A stretch of DNA of 64,000 nucleotides from Burkholderia anthina (GTDB lineage Bacteria > Pseudomonadota > Gammaproteobacteria > Burkholderiales > Burkholderiaceae): positions 62,001 to 126,000 of the forward strand of contig NZ_CABVLY010000007.1 in the NCBI RefSeq assembly GCF_902498995.1. The letters are read 5' to 3'. The notes beneath the pieces were generated by a model. That model searched no databases. It was not told the origin of the DNA and worked only from the letters and a program-made list of their open reading frames with translations. Positions 54,601-63,028 of this stretch are shown one piece after another; positions within the stretch are counted from its first letter, which is position 1; every line of letters begins with the position of its first letter. The translations under genes were made by a program, and so were the position numbers.

Positions 54601-54772
54601 GCCGATGGCGCTCGGTCTCGGCGAAGGCGCCGAGCAGAACGCGCCGCTCGGCCGCGCGGTGATCGGCGGCCTGCTGTTCGCAACCGTTTCGACGCTGCTG
54701 TTCGTGCCGCTCGTGTTCGGCGGCGTGCATTCGCGGCTGGCCCGCCGGCGCGCGCGCCAGGCCGGACACTGA
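51605..54772 (+). CDS. RND efflux pump inner-membrane transporter
   Basis: Proton-driven tripartite pump subunit of 1055 residues, the normal RND length, with 12 helices and two large periplasmic loops. The helix-4 region reads ALAVGILVDDATVTIENIERHL, with the two conserved Asp residues for proton transfer. The N-terminus is MWIVNLALRRPYTFIVMAIM rather than the FFIDRPVFA type of AcrB. It belongs to the HAE-type drug or organic-compound exporters. It is first in a five-gene operon with adaptor, outer-membrane factor, response regulator and sensor kinase. Substrate not predictable. Confidence 0.9.
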   Translation: MWIVNLALRRPYTFIVMAIMIVLATPLALMRTPVDVLPAVNIPVISVIWSYSGFSATDMTNRITAVHERSLTTTVNNIEHIESTSLPGIAVVKVFLQPGANVQTAIAQTVASAQSIVRQMPQGATPPLVITYSASSIPVIQLGLSSKTLSEQSLADIALNFLRPQLITVRGAQIPFPYGGRTRVVAIDLDPQALLAKGLTPADIVNAINAQNLVLPTGTAKMGQTEYRIDTNASADTIADINGLPIQTVNGATTYLREVASVRDGFAPQTNVVRQNGQRGVLMSILKTGDASTLKVVSDLKALLPKVIPTLPEGLTVTPLFDQSVFVDAAVQGVIHEALIAAVLTAMMILLFLGNWRSTLIIAISIPLSIFTSLIALSALGETINIMTLGGLALAVGILVDDATVTIENIERHLHLGTNLHEAILEGAGEIAVPAFVSTLCICIVFVPMFFLTGVARYLFVPLAEAVVFAMLASYVLSRTLVPTLAMLLFRPQQASTGPDHSTSRFARIHHAFNDAFERLRAWYIVLLSILLVRRRFYAMCFLGFCVLSTGLVFVLGRDFFPNADSGNIRMHMRAPTGYRIEETARLADQVERVIREAVPPDELGAIVDNLGLPVSGINLSYSNSGTIGTLDGELMIALKPGHRSTQHYVRLLRTLLPQRFPGVEFFFQPSDIITQILNFGQPAAIDVQVLGNDLASNMAIASSLMKKIRQIPGAVDVHVLQRNDEPTLVADMDRTRMQQLSLSAQNVAQNMLISLSGSSQTTPSFWINPRTGVQYPLQIQTPQYDISSINDLLATPVSASGRTGTPLQLLGNLVRIRPFIGPAVITHYNIRPAIDLYVSVEGRDLGSVAGEIDRVVSDARATLPRGTDLSVRGQVETMRTSYLGLGAGVAMAIVLVYLLIVVNFQSWLDPLIIVSAMPAALAGIAWMLFITGTHLSVPALTGAIMTVGVATANSILVVSFARQRLAAGAPPLTAALEAGATRIRPVMMTALAMIIGMVPMALGLGEGAEQNAPLGRAVIGGLLFATVSTLLFVPLVFGGVHSRLARRRARQAGH

Positions 54773-54797
54773 CTTTCGCCTATAGACCGGTTAATTC

Positions 54798-56027
54798 ATG
54801 GAAGAGAAACATCACAGCGCCGTCGGCATCCAGGTCGATGAACACGGCATGCACCTGCCGAGCCGCACGTCGGTATCGCGGCGCGGGCGGATCGTGCTGA
54901 TCGTGATCGGCGCGCTGCTGGCCGCCGGCGCGGCGCGCACGATCGTCGTCAACGTCCTGAACCGCAACCAGCTCGACGCCGTTGCCGAGCAGAACACGCA
55001 CCAGTACGTCAACGTCGTGCATCCGGTCGACGCGGCCACCGGCGGCAAGCTGACGCTGCCCGGCACGCTGCGCGGCTTCATCGAGGCGCCGATCTACGCG
55101 CGCGCGAGCGGCTACGTGCTGCGCTGGCAGGCCGATATCGGCGCGCACGTGAAGCAGGGGCAACTGCTCGCCGAACTCGACACGCCCGAGCTGAACCAGG
55201 AACTCGCGCAGGCCACCGCGCAGCGCCAGCAGGCGCAGGCCACGCTCGCGCTCGCGAAGACGTCGTTCGACCGCGCACAGCAGCTGCGGCAGCGCGATGC
55301 GGTGTCGCAGCAGGAACTCGACGACCGGCAAGGCGCATTCAACCAGGGCACCGCCAACCTCGCCGCGGCCGACGCGAACATGCGCCGGCTCACCGAGCTG
55401 AAGGGCTTCCAGCGCATCGTCGCGCCGATCGACGGGATCGTCACGCAGCGCAACGTCGACGTCGGCGATCTCGTGAATTCAGGCAACGCGGGCCGCTCGC
55501 TGTTCACCGTCGTGCAGGCCGACCGGCTGCGCCTGTACGTGCAGGTGCCGCAGGCGTATGCGCAGCAGGTGAAGGTCGGCCAGCACGTGAGCGTCGCGCA
55601 GGCCGAACTGGCCGGCCAGACCTTCGACGGCACGATCACGCGCACGTCGCAGGCGATCGACGTCGCGACGCGTTCGCTGCAGATCGAGATCACGCTGCCG
55701 AACCCGGACGGCCGGCTGCTGCCCGGCGCATACGTGCAGGCGACGCTGCCGATGACGCCGGTCGGCCGCCTGCAGATTCCGGCCAGCACGCTGCTGTTCC
55801 GCGCCGAAGGGCCGACGGTCGCGACCGTCGGCGCGAACGGCCACGTGCACCTGAAGGCCGTGTCGGTCGTGCGCACGATCGGCCAGACGCTCGAAGTCGA
55901 CGGGCCGCTCACGCCGAACGACCGCCTCGTCGCGAACCCGAGCGACGCGCTCGCGGACGGCGACACGGTCGTCGTGCAGGCGCCGGCCGCGCAGCCGGCA
56001 TCCGCGGCTGCGGGAGCGAAGTCGTGA
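54798..56027 (+). CDS. RND periplasmic adaptor (HlyD/MFP family)
   Basis: Membrane fusion protein of 409 residues, 25 bases after the pump gene. An N-terminal anchor (about residues 28-50: RGRIVLIVIGALLAAGAARTIVV in part) is followed by the lipoyl-like half motif GFIEAPIYARASGYVLRWQADIGAHVKQGQLLAELDTPEL (quoted as GAHVKQGQLLAELDTPEL), a coiled-coil hairpin rich in Gln and Ala, and the second lipoyl half RIVAPIDGIVTQRNVDVGDLV. It bridges the RND pump and the NodT-type channel. Its stop overlaps the next gene. Confidence 0.9.
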   Translation: MEEKHHSAVGIQVDEHGMHLPSRTSVSRRGRIVLIVIGALLAAGAARTIVVNVLNRNQLDAVAEQNTHQYVNVVHPVDAATGGKLTLPGTLRGFIEAPIYARASGYVLRWQADIGAHVKQGQLLAELDTPELNQELAQATAQRQQAQATLALAKTSFDRAQQLRQRDAVSQQELDDRQGAFNQGTANLAAADANMRRLTELKGFQRIVAPIDGIVTQRNVDVGDLVNSGNAGRSLFTVVQADRLRLYVQVPQAYAQQVKVGQHVSVAQAELAGQTFDGTITRTSQAIDVATRSLQIEITLPNPDGRLLPGAYVQATLPMTPVGRLQIPASTLLFRAEGPTVATVGANGHVHLKAVSVVRTIGQTLEVDGPLTPNDRLVANPSDALADGDTVVVQAPAAQPASAAAGAKS

Positions 56028-57532
56028 TCGCGATGCGCGCCCGCCTGCGCCCGACGGCGGTTGCGGCCGCGGCGACGGTCGCGCTCGCGGCCCTCGCCGG
56101 CTGCACCGTCGGCCCCGATTACCACCGCCCGGCCGTCGATACGCCGACCGCGTGGCGGCTCGACCCGGCCGATGCGTACTGGCACCCGGCCTCGCCGGCC
56201 CGCGCGCCGCTCGATCCGGCATGGTGGACCGCGTTCGGCGATGCGCAGCTCGATGCGCTGGAAGCCGACGCGCTGCGCAACAACCAGAACCTGAAGGCCG
56301 TCGCCGCACGCTACGACCAGGCGAAGGCCACACTCGCGTCGGTCGCGTCCGCGCAATATCCGGCCGTCGGTCTGAATGCGAGCGGCCAGCGCTTCAAGAT
56401 CTCCGCCGACCGGCCGCAGACCAACTACGCGACGGTCAGCACGTCGACCGTGCAGAACGACATCCAGGTCGGCGCGAGCGTCAGCTACGAGCTCGACCTG
56501 TTCGGCCGCGTGCGGCGCAGCGTCGAATCCGCGCAGGCCAGCTCGGAGCAGGCACGCGACGATTTCGCGAACGCGCGCCTCGTGCTGACCGCCGATCTCG
56601 CGTCGAGCTACTTCGCGCTGCGCGAACTCGATACCGAGATCGACGTGGTCAAGCGCTCGATCGACCTGCAGCAGAAGGCGCTCGACTACGTGAGCGCGCG
56701 CCACGACCTCGGCGCGGTCTCGGGCCTCGACCTGCTGCAGCAACGCTCGCAGCTCGATGCGACGCGCACGCAGGCGCAGTTGCTGATCCAGCAGCGCGCG
56801 CAGGTGGAAACCGCGATCGCGACACTGGTCGGCACGCCGGCCCCCGCGTTCTCGCTGCCGCCGCGCGTGGTGCCGATCCATGCGCCCGAATTGCCGACCG
56901 GCATGCCGAGCGACCTGCTGCAGCGGCGGCCGGACGTCGCGTCCGCTGAACGCGCGATGGCCGCCGCGAACGCGCAGATCGGCGTCGCGCGCGCCGCGTA
57001 TTTCCCGCGCATCGCGCTGTCGCCCGACATCGGCTGGGATGCGACGCGCTTCGCCGGCCTGTTCACCGTGCCGGCGCTGCTGTGGTCGGTGGGCGCGTCG
57101 GTCAGCCAGCCGCTGTTCGAAGGCGGCAAGCTGAAGGCCGGCGTCGACTTCGCGCAGGCCGGCTACGTGGCCGCGCAGGCCGATTACCGGCAGACCGTGC
57201 TCACCGCGTTCCAGGAGGTGCAGAATGCCGTAACGGGCCTGTCGGTGCTCGCGCAGGCCGCGCAGCAGGCGTCGGCCGCCGTCGACGATGCGCGCAAGCT
57301 CGTGTCGCTCGCGCAGGACCGCTACGCGGGTGGCCTGACGCCGTTCATCGACGTGCTGACCGCCGAGCAGCAGTTGCTGACGAGCGAACGCCAGGCCGTG
57401 CAGATCCAGGGCCAGCGCGCGGCGCTCGTCGTGTTTCTCGCGAAGGCGCTCGGCGGCGGCTGGGACGGCACCACCGCGCCAACCGCCGTCGCGGGAGCGT
57501 CCCCGCAGCACGACGCGGGCGCGGCCCCCTAA
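56024..57532 (+). CDS. NodT-family outer-membrane efflux lipoprotein
   Basis: TolC-like outer-membrane factor of 502 residues. The N-terminus is a lipoprotein signal with LAALAGCTVGPDYHRP, the lipobox and following VGPDYxxP that mark the NodT family. Two OEP repeats follow (DELDLFGRVRRSVESAQASS type segment at about 160 and ALLWSVGASVSQPLFEGGKL at about 350, quoted in part). The GTG at 56024 overlaps the adaptor stop (GTGA); an ATG at 56033 is a second possible start. Completes the tripartite pump. Confidence 0.9.
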   Translation: MIAMRARLRPTAVAAAATVALAALAGCTVGPDYHRPAVDTPTAWRLDPADAYWHPASPARAPLDPAWWTAFGDAQLDALEADALRNNQNLKAVAARYDQAKATLASVASAQYPAVGLNASGQRFKISADRPQTNYATVSTSTVQNDIQVGASVSYELDLFGRVRRSVESAQASSEQARDDFANARLVLTADLASSYFALRELDTEIDVVKRSIDLQQKALDYVSARHDLGAVSGLDLLQQRSQLDATRTQAQLLIQQRAQVETAIATLVGTPAPAFSLPPRVVPIHAPELPTGMPSDLLQRRPDVASAERAMAAANAQIGVARAAYFPRIALSPDIGWDATRFAGLFTVPALLWSVGASVSQPLFEGGKLKAGVDFAQAGYVAAQADYRQTVLTAFQEVQNAVTGLSVLAQAAQQASAAVDDARKLVSLAQDRYAGGLTPFIDVLTAEQQLLTSERQAVQIQGQRAALVVFLAKALGGGWDGTTAPTAVAGASPQHDAGAAP

Positions 57533-57553
57533 CCCGGTTACGCGGACAAGCCT

Positions 57554-58249
57554 ATGAAAGTCCTGATCGTCGAAGACGAACCGAAAGTCGTCGAATACCT
57601 GAAAAGCGGCCTGACCGAGGAAGGCTGGGTCGTCGATACCGCGCTCGACGGCGAGGACGGCGCGTGGAAGGCCGTCGAGTTCGACTACGACGTGGTCGTG
57701 CTCGACGTGATGCTGCCGAAGCTCGACGGCTTCGGCGTGCTGCGCGCGTTGCGCGCGCAGAAACAGACGCCCGTCATCATGCTGACCGCGCGCGACCGCG
57801 TCGACGACCGCGTGCGCGGGCTGCGCGGCGGCGCCGACGACTACCTGACCAAGCCGTTCTCGTTCCTCGAGCTGATCGAGCGGCTGCGCGCGCTGACGCG
57901 CCGCGCGCGCGTGCAGGAATCGACGCTGATCTCGATCGGCGACCTGCGCGTTGACCTGATCGGCCGCCGCGCGACCCGCGACGGCACGCGCCTCGACCTG
58001 ACCGCGCAGGAATTCCAGCTGCTCGGCGTGCTCGCGCGGCGCAGCGGCGAGGTGCTGTCGAAGACGACGATCGCCGAACTCGTGTGGGACGTGAACTTCG
58101 ACAGCAACGCGAACGTCGTCGAGACGGCGATCAAGCGGCTGCGCGCGAAGCTCGACGGCCCGTTCGCGGAAAAACTGCTGCACACGATCCGCGGCATGGG
58201 CTACGTGCTCGAGGCGCGCGAGGACGGCGACGGCGAGAGGCACCCATGA
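57554..58249 (+). CDS. OmpR/CusR-type response regulator
   Basis: Two-component response regulator of 231 residues. The receiver domain carries the acidic pocket ED at residues 9-10 (LIVEDEPKVVEYL) and the phosphorylation Asp D51 (VVVLDVMLPKLDGFG), with the lysine loop DYLTKPFSFLEL. The C-terminal winged helix ends in VVETAIKRLRAKLDGPF. It resembles the CusR/CopR/IrlR heavy-metal type group. Start 21 bases after the NodT gene and overlapping the kinase gene (ATGA). Confidence 0.9.
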   Translation: MKVLIVEDEPKVVEYLKSGLTEEGWVVDTALDGEDGAWKAVEFDYDVVVLDVMLPKLDGFGVLRALRAQKQTPVIMLTARDRVDDRVRGLRGGADDYLTKPFSFLELIERLRALTRRARVQESTLISIGDLRVDLIGRRATRDGTRLDLTAQEFQLLGVLARRSGEVLSKTTIAELVWDVNFDSNANVVETAIKRLRAKLDGPFAEKLLHTIRGMGYVLEAREDGDGERHP

Positions 58250-59703
58250 AACGCTCGATCACCCTGCGCCTTTCGGCGATGTTCGGCATCGTGTCGCTGC
58301 TCGTGTTCACGCTGGTCGGTTGCGGGTTGTTCGTGATGATGGAGCGCCAGTTGTTCGCCGAACTGCGCGCGACGATCGACACGCGCGCGAAGGTCGCGCA
58401 GATGATCGTGTCGCACGCGACGACGGCCGCGCGCGGCCGGCTGATGCAGGAAAAGCTCGCCGACCTCGAACCGCCCGACGGCTCGACGCGCTACCAGATC
58501 GAGAGCCCGGACGCCGACTTCCGCTTCGGTCGTCCGATCGACGGCGCGCCCGTCGGCAAACCGTTCGGCGCATTCCGGCAATACGCGCTCAACCACAGCA
58601 GCTACGACGTGATGACGAAGACCATCCCGATCGCGGGCAGCGGCGAGCGCCCCGATCTGAAGCTGATCGTCGCATCGTCGTGCGAGCGCACGCAGCGGAT
58701 GCTGCGCCGTTTCGTGTGGACGCTCGCCGCGCTGATCGCGACGGCCACCGTCATCACGCTGCTGCTGAGCCGCGCGGTCGCGCGCTTCGGGCTCGCGCCG
58801 CTCGAACGGCTGTCGCAGGACGCGGCGGCCGTCAGCGCCACCAACCGCCGCCAGCGGCTGCAGACCGACGCGCTGCCGACCGAGCTGCGCGATCTCGCCG
58901 CCTCGTTCAACGGCGCGCTCGAACGCATCCAGCAGACCTACGCGCGGCTCGAAGCCTTCAACGCGGACGTTGCGCACGAACTGCGCACGCCGATCAGCAT
59001 CCTGATCGGCCAGACCCAGGTCGCGCTGACGAGCCGCGACCGCTCGGTCGACCGGATGCGCCAGACGCTGCAGTCGAACCTCGAGGAGTTCGAACGGTTG
59101 CGCGTGATCATCAACGACATGCTGTTCCTGTCGCGCAGCGATCGCGGCGAGCGCGCGACCGACCTGAAGCACGTGTCGCTCGCCGACGAGGTGCGGCGCA
59201 TGCTCGATTTTCTCGAAATTCCGCTCGACGAAGCGCAGTTGCGCGCCGAACTGCACGGCGACGCGCGCGCGGCCGTCGATCCGTCGCTGTTCCGCCGCGC
59301 GATGACCAACCTGCTGATCAACGCGATCCAGCATTCGGCGCCCGGCGCGACGCTGAACGTGACGATCACGCGCCGCGACACGCTCGTCGACGTGTCGGTC
59401 GCGAACCCCGGCGAGCCGATCGATCCCGTGCAGCGTTCGCACGTGTTCGAGCGCTTCTACCGGCTCGAGGAAGCGCGCGCGAACAGCAAGGAGAATCACG
59501 GGCTCGGGCTGTCGATCGTCAAGGCCGTCGCGGAAATGCATGGCGGCAGCGTGTTCGTCGCGTGCTCGGGCGGCACCAATACGTTCGGCTTCTCGGTGTC
59601 GGCGCAGCCGTTCACCGGCGCCCCGCTGCGCGCGGCCGACGCGACCGACCCGCATGCGCCGCACCCGGCGCGCCCGGCGCACGCATCGCGCGCGATGCAC
59701 TGA
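58246..59703 (+). CDS. Sensor histidine kinase (CusS/IrlS-type)
   Basis: Membrane sensor kinase of 485 residues. An N-terminal helix (about 10-35), a periplasmic domain, a second helix (about 160-185), a HAMP segment, then the HisKA block FNADVAHELRTPISIL with the phosphate-accepting H244. The HATPase domain carries NLLINAIQHSAPGATL (N box) and the glycine-rich SKENHGLGLSIVKAVAEMHGGS (quoted in part). Overlaps the response regulator stop by ATGA. It likely senses a compound or metal handled by the upstream RND pump. Confidence 0.9.
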   Translation: MKRSITLRLSAMFGIVSLLVFTLVGCGLFVMMERQLFAELRATIDTRAKVAQMIVSHATTAARGRLMQEKLADLEPPDGSTRYQIESPDADFRFGRPIDGAPVGKPFGAFRQYALNHSSYDVMTKTIPIAGSGERPDLKLIVASSCERTQRMLRRFVWTLAALIATATVITLLLSRAVARFGLAPLERLSQDAAAVSATNRRQRLQTDALPTELRDLAASFNGALERIQQTYARLEAFNADVAHELRTPISILIGQTQVALTSRDRSVDRMRQTLQSNLEEFERLRVIINDMLFLSRSDRGERATDLKHVSLADEVRRMLDFLEIPLDEAQLRAELHGDARAAVDPSLFRRAMTNLLINAIQHSAPGATLNVTITRRDTLVDVSVANPGEPIDPVQRSHVFERFYRLEEARANSKENHGLGLSIVKAVAEMHGGSVFVACSGGTNTFGFSVSAQPFTGAPLRAADATDPHAPHPARPAHASRAMH

Positions 59704-59798
59704 CGACGGCCGCGCCGCCGAGGGCAGTTTTCTTCAATACGGGCCCGCTCGGCTTCTTTAGTCTCGATGCGACTTTCACATTCGCATGGAGACTTCCG

Positions 59799-60404
59799 AT
59801 GAGCATGCTGGTTTCGATGGCCGCGTTCGCGCTGGCGTCGTCGATCACCCCCGGTCCCGTCAACATCGTCGCGCTCAGTGCGGGCGCGCGCCACGGTCTC
59901 GGCGCAAGCCTGCGCTATGCGGCCGGCGCGACGCTCGGCTTCGTCGCCCTGTTCCTGCTGATCGGCCTCGGGCTGCACGCGGCGCTCGCGCGCTGGCCGA
60001 TGCTGACCACGGCCACCCAATGGTCGGGAATCGCGTTCCTGCTCTACCTCGCATTGCGGCTCGCGCTCGACGACGGCCGGCTGTCGGCCGACCCCGCCGA
60101 TCCGGACGCGCCGAGCGTCGCCGGCCCGTCGGCAGCGGCCGGCGCGGCGATGCAGTGGCTCAATCCGAAAGCGTGGCTTGCGTGCGTGGCCGCGATGGGC
60201 GCGTATGCGGCCGACGGCGACCGCACGCAGGTCTGGCAATTCGCCGCGCTGTATCTGGTGATCTGTTTTGCGTCGATCGCGTGCTGGGCGTATGCGGGCG
60301 CATCGCTGCGGCACCGGCTCGCGAACGCGCGGCGGATGCGGCTGTTCAACCGCGCGATGGCGTTGTTGCTCGCGGGCAGCGCGCTCTATCTGCTCGACCT
60401 CTAG
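59799..60404 (+). CDS. LysE family amino acid exporter
   Basis: Membrane protein of 201 residues with six helices. Signature SSITPGPVNIVALSAGARHG near the N-terminus and MQWLNPKAWLACVAAMGAYA after helix 3. The ATG at 59799 has GGAG nine bases upstream; it is not part of the pump operon, which ends 95 bases earlier. Substrate presumably an amino acid or amine; it converges with an AraC-type gene. Confidence 0.85.
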   Translation: MSMLVSMAAFALASSITPGPVNIVALSAGARHGLGASLRYAAGATLGFVALFLLIGLGLHAALARWPMLTTATQWSGIAFLLYLALRLALDDGRLSADPADPDAPSVAGPSAAAGAAMQWLNPKAWLACVAAMGAYAADGDRTQVWQFAALYLVICFASIACWAYAGASLRHRLANARRMRLFNRAMALLLAGSALYLLDL

Positions 60405-60522
60405 CGCGGTCGTTCCGCGATACGCGCGTTACGCCGAATGGCGTATTCGACCGGCGTCGCGAGCCGATGGCGGCCTGCCGCCGTACGGCGCCGCAGCGAT
60501 CCGGCGTTGCCCGCTCCGCCGC

Positions 60523-61371
60523 TCAGCTCGCGGCGCTTCGATATTGTCCCGGCGTCGCGGCTGCGATGCGGCGGAACGCGCGCTGGAAATGCGCCTGGTC
60601 GGCGAAGCCCGCATCGAGCGCGACGTCGGCGATCGGCCGGCCGCGGCGCAGCTCGGTGCGGCCGTACTGCACGCGACGATCGATCAGGAACGCATGCGGC
60701 GTCATGCCGTAACGGGCGTTGAACGCGCGGATCAGATAGGACGGCGACAGATCGGCGGCCGCGCAGATCGCATCGAGCGTGACGGCCTGCCGGCAATGCG
60801 CGGCGATGTAGTCGGCCGCGCGCGCGAGCTTCGCGTTGTCGGTGCCGCGCGCGGCATGCGCAGGCAGGTCGCGATCGAGCGCGCCGTGCAGTTGCGTGAA
60901 GAATTCGACCGCCGCGCTTTCCTTGCCGAGCGGATCGACGCCGGGCGACACGAGCGTGCGGTAGAACCCGCCGAATTGCGCGAACAGGTCGCGCCGTTGC
61001 GTCAACTTCGGCGAAAAACCATGAAAATCGCCATTCGGATCGCGCCCCAGCGAATGCTGCAGACGCGTGAGCCACGGCACGTCGACGTAGACCATCCGGT
61101 ATGCCCACGCGTCGGGGCCGTACGGGTTGCATGCATGCACCTGTTCCGGATCGATGATCACGAGCACGCCGCGCCCGACGTGCTCTTTCGTCGGGCCGTT
61201 CAGGTAGGTGCTCGTGCCGCCGACGATCGCGCCGAGCGAAAACGTGTCGTGCGTGTGTTTCGCGTAGCAGATCGTCCGCCCGTCGTCGACGGTGCGCGCC
61301 TCGATGAACGGCAGCGCGGCGTCGCGCCAGAATGGCGACGGCACGGCGAGGGGGGTGGCGGAACGGCTCAC
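60523..61371 (-). CDS. AraC family transcriptional regulator
   Basis: Regulator of 282 residues. The N-terminal cupin-like ligand arm (about residues 20-110) includes TFSLGAIVGGTSTYLNGPTK; the C-terminal double helix-turn-helix (about residues 185-282) reads YIAAHCRQAVTLDAICAAADLSPSYLIRAFNARYGMTPHAFL in part as AADLSPSYLIRAFNARYGMT and VALDAGFADQAHFQRAFRR. I chose the GTG at 61371 because GGGAG lies eight bases upstream; the frame can extend to 61413 from a TTG. It is divergent from an SDR gene 161 bases away. Confidence 0.83.
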   Translation of the reverse strand: MSRSATPLAVPSPFWRDAALPFIEARTVDDGRTICYAKHTHDTFSLGAIVGGTSTYLNGPTKEHVGRGVLVIIDPEQVHACNPYGPDAWAYRMVYVDVPWLTRLQHSLGRDPNGDFHGFSPKLTQRRDLFAQFGGFYRTLVSPGVDPLGKESAAVEFFTQLHGALDRDLPAHAARGTDNAKLARAADYIAAHCRQAVTLDAICAAADLSPSYLIRAFNARYGMTPHAFLIDRRVQYGRTELRRGRPIADVALDAGFADQAHFQRAFRRIAAATPGQYRSAAS

Positions 61372-61532
61372 GCGACAGGCTCCCGGATCGGATGGCGAAC
61401 GCACACCGTACAAGACTGCGCGACGCGACGCAACCGCAAGCCGACGCGTCGCGGCCGGATCGCCTAAGCTTTGAATTCCGGCCGCCGCGGCGCACGCGGC
61501 GGGTTCCGTTCCCTCTTCAAACCGGTACGTTC

Positions 61533-62327
61533 ATGCACATCGATCTGAAAGGCAAGACCGCGGTCGTCACCGCCTCCACCGCCGGCATCGGGCTGGCAAT
61601 CGCCGAAGGGCTCGCGCACGCCGGCGCGCGCGTCGTGGTCAACGGCCGCAGCGACAAGTCGGTCGACGCCGCGCTCGCGCTGCTGCGCACCGCGGTGCCC
61701 GGCGCGGACGTCGACGGCGTCGCCGCCGACCTGTCCGGTGCCGACGGCGTCGCGCGCATCACGCAGCACACGCCGGAGGCCGACATCCTCGTCAACAATG
61801 CGGGCATCTACGGGCTGAAGGCGTTCTTCGACATCGACGACGGCGAATGGGAGCATTACTTCCAGACCAACGTGATGTCCGGCGTGCGTCTCGCGCGGCA
61901 TTACCTGAAGGGGATGCTCGCGCGCAACACCGGCCGCATCGTGTTCATCTCGTCGGAATCGGGCCTGAACATCCCGGTCGACATGATTCACTACGGATTC
62001 ACGAAAACCGCGCAACTGGCGATCTCGCGCGGCCTCGCGAAACTCGCGGCCGGCACGAACGTGACGGTCAATTCGGTGCTGCCGGGGCCGACGATGTCCG
62101 AAGGCGTGCGGGCGATGCTGAAGGCGACGGCCGACGAAACGGGCCGCAGCATCGACGATGTTGCCGTGGATTTCGTGCGCAGCGAGCGGGCAAGCTCGAT
62201 CATCCAGCGGCCGGCGACGACGGAGGAAGTCGCGAACCTTGTCGTGTACGTGTGCTCGCCACAGGCATCGGCAACCACAGGCGCGGCGTTGCGCGTCGAC
62301 GGCGGCGTGGTCGACACGATCGCGTAA
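61533..62327 (+). CDS. SDR family oxidoreductase
   Basis: Short-chain dehydrogenase of 264 residues. The cofactor motif reads VTASTAGIGLAIA, a variant of TGxxxGIG with Ala and Thr, followed by VVNGRS (Arg suggesting NADP preference), NNAGIYG, the catalytic Ser in ISSESG and Y154/K158 (YGFTK). It fits the group annotated as SDR oxidoreductase/3-oxoacyl-ACP-reductase-like. Start ATG at 61533. The divergent AraC-type gene is the probable regulator. Substrate unknown. Confidence 0.83.
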   Translation: MHIDLKGKTAVVTASTAGIGLAIAEGLAHAGARVVVNGRSDKSVDAALALLRTAVPGADVDGVAADLSGADGVARITQHTPEADILVNNAGIYGLKAFFDIDDGEWEHYFQTNVMSGVRLARHYLKGMLARNTGRIVFISSESGLNIPVDMIHYGFTKTAQLAISRGLAKLAAGTNVTVNSVLPGPTMSEGVRAMLKATADETGRSIDDVAVDFVRSERASSIIQRPATTEEVANLVVYVCSPQASATTGAALRVDGGVVDTIA

Positions 62328-62381
62328 CGGCAAACCCGGCCGGCAAAACCGGGACGGCAGGCGCGGCGGACGGCCGCCGCG

Positions 62382-62756
62382 CTATCGGAAAGCGGCCTTG
62401 CCCGGCTGCAGCGCGCCCTTGCGGTCGGCGTCCATGCAGGTATCGAAGCCGCGTTGCGTGACGGCGCCGGCTTTGTCGAACACGACGAAGTAAGGCCGAT
62501 GATCGTTGCCGTGCTCGATGACGTAGTTGTAGCAGACGCCGTTGCCGTTGCGGACCATCCACACGCTGCGCGGATTGCCGCCCGCGCGGACGACGTCGGT
62601 GCGCATCGCGCCATGCCGCGACGCGGCCCTCGCCAGCGGGGTACGCGAATACGAGAACGGCAGCCACGAATCGAACCACGCACAGCCGTGCAACATCAGG
62701 CAACTGGCCGCCAGGGACAGCGTCGCTGCGGGACGGGACATCGGAATCAATCGCAT
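62382..62756 (-). CDS. Small lipoprotein of unknown function
   Basis: Protein of 124 residues. The N-terminus carries a lipoprotein signal ending LAASCLMLHGCAWFDSW, with the lipobox cysteine at about residue 25. The mature domain has VVRAGGNPRSVWMVRNGNGVCYNY followed by PYFVVFDKAGAVTQRGFDTC (in part), a compact beta-rich pattern reminiscent of SmpA/OmlA-like or OsmE-like outer-membrane lipoproteins. That similarity is weak. No strong ribosome site is seen for the ATG at 62756 or the alternative Met six codons later. Confidence 0.65.
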   Translation of the reverse strand: MRLIPMSRPAATLSLAASCLMLHGCAWFDSWLPFSYSRTPLARAASRHGAMRTDVVRAGGNPRSVWMVRNGNGVCYNYVIEHGNDHRPYFVVFDKAGAVTQRGFDTCMDADRKGALQPGKAAFR

Positions 62757-62946
62757 GCTTGGAGGAATCTGCTGCGCCGTGCCGGCGCGATCGAAAGCCC
62801 CATGCTACTAGACCTTGGGGTTCGGATCGAAAAGAAATGTTGAAATCGGTGTCCGGCGGCGCGGATCATGCACGCCGCGCGCAAACCGGATCGCGGTGAC
62901 GCGCAGCGGCGCCGGACGGGCCGTCACCCGCCCTTGCCGGTGCGCC

Positions 62947-62988
62947 GTTCACCGTTCACCGTTCACCGTTCACCGTTCACCGTTCACC
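62947..62988. repeat. Tandem heptamer repeat, six copies of GTTCACC
   Basis: Six perfect copies of a 7-base unit occupy 62947-62988, ending in a partial unit GTTACG. They lie between the small lipoprotein gene and the AI-2E transporter gene, 40 bases past the transporter stop. As the unit is not a multiple of three and lies outside any gene, its copy number could change freely. Confidence 0.85.
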
Positions 62989-63028
62989 GTTACGCCGATG
63001 CGACGGACCGGCGCCGCGGCCGGCACCG

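Noticed and set aside
50465..54769. 1434-residue open frame on the minus strand opposite the RND pump and the Crp gene
   Set aside because: Composition is typical of an antisense shadow (Arg, His, Gln, Asp); the plus-strand RND protein is unmistakable.
55112..58243. 1043-residue open frame on the minus strand opposite adaptor, NodT and response regulator
   Set aside because: Shadow of three clear genes; no coherent domain.
60430..60445. Short inverted repeat TACGCC/GGCGTA after the LysE gene considered as a terminator
   Set aside because: Only six base pairs and no T tract; too weak to list.
62947..62988. Heptamer array considered as a CRISPR
   Set aside because: Units are contiguous 7-mers without spacers and there are no cas genes.
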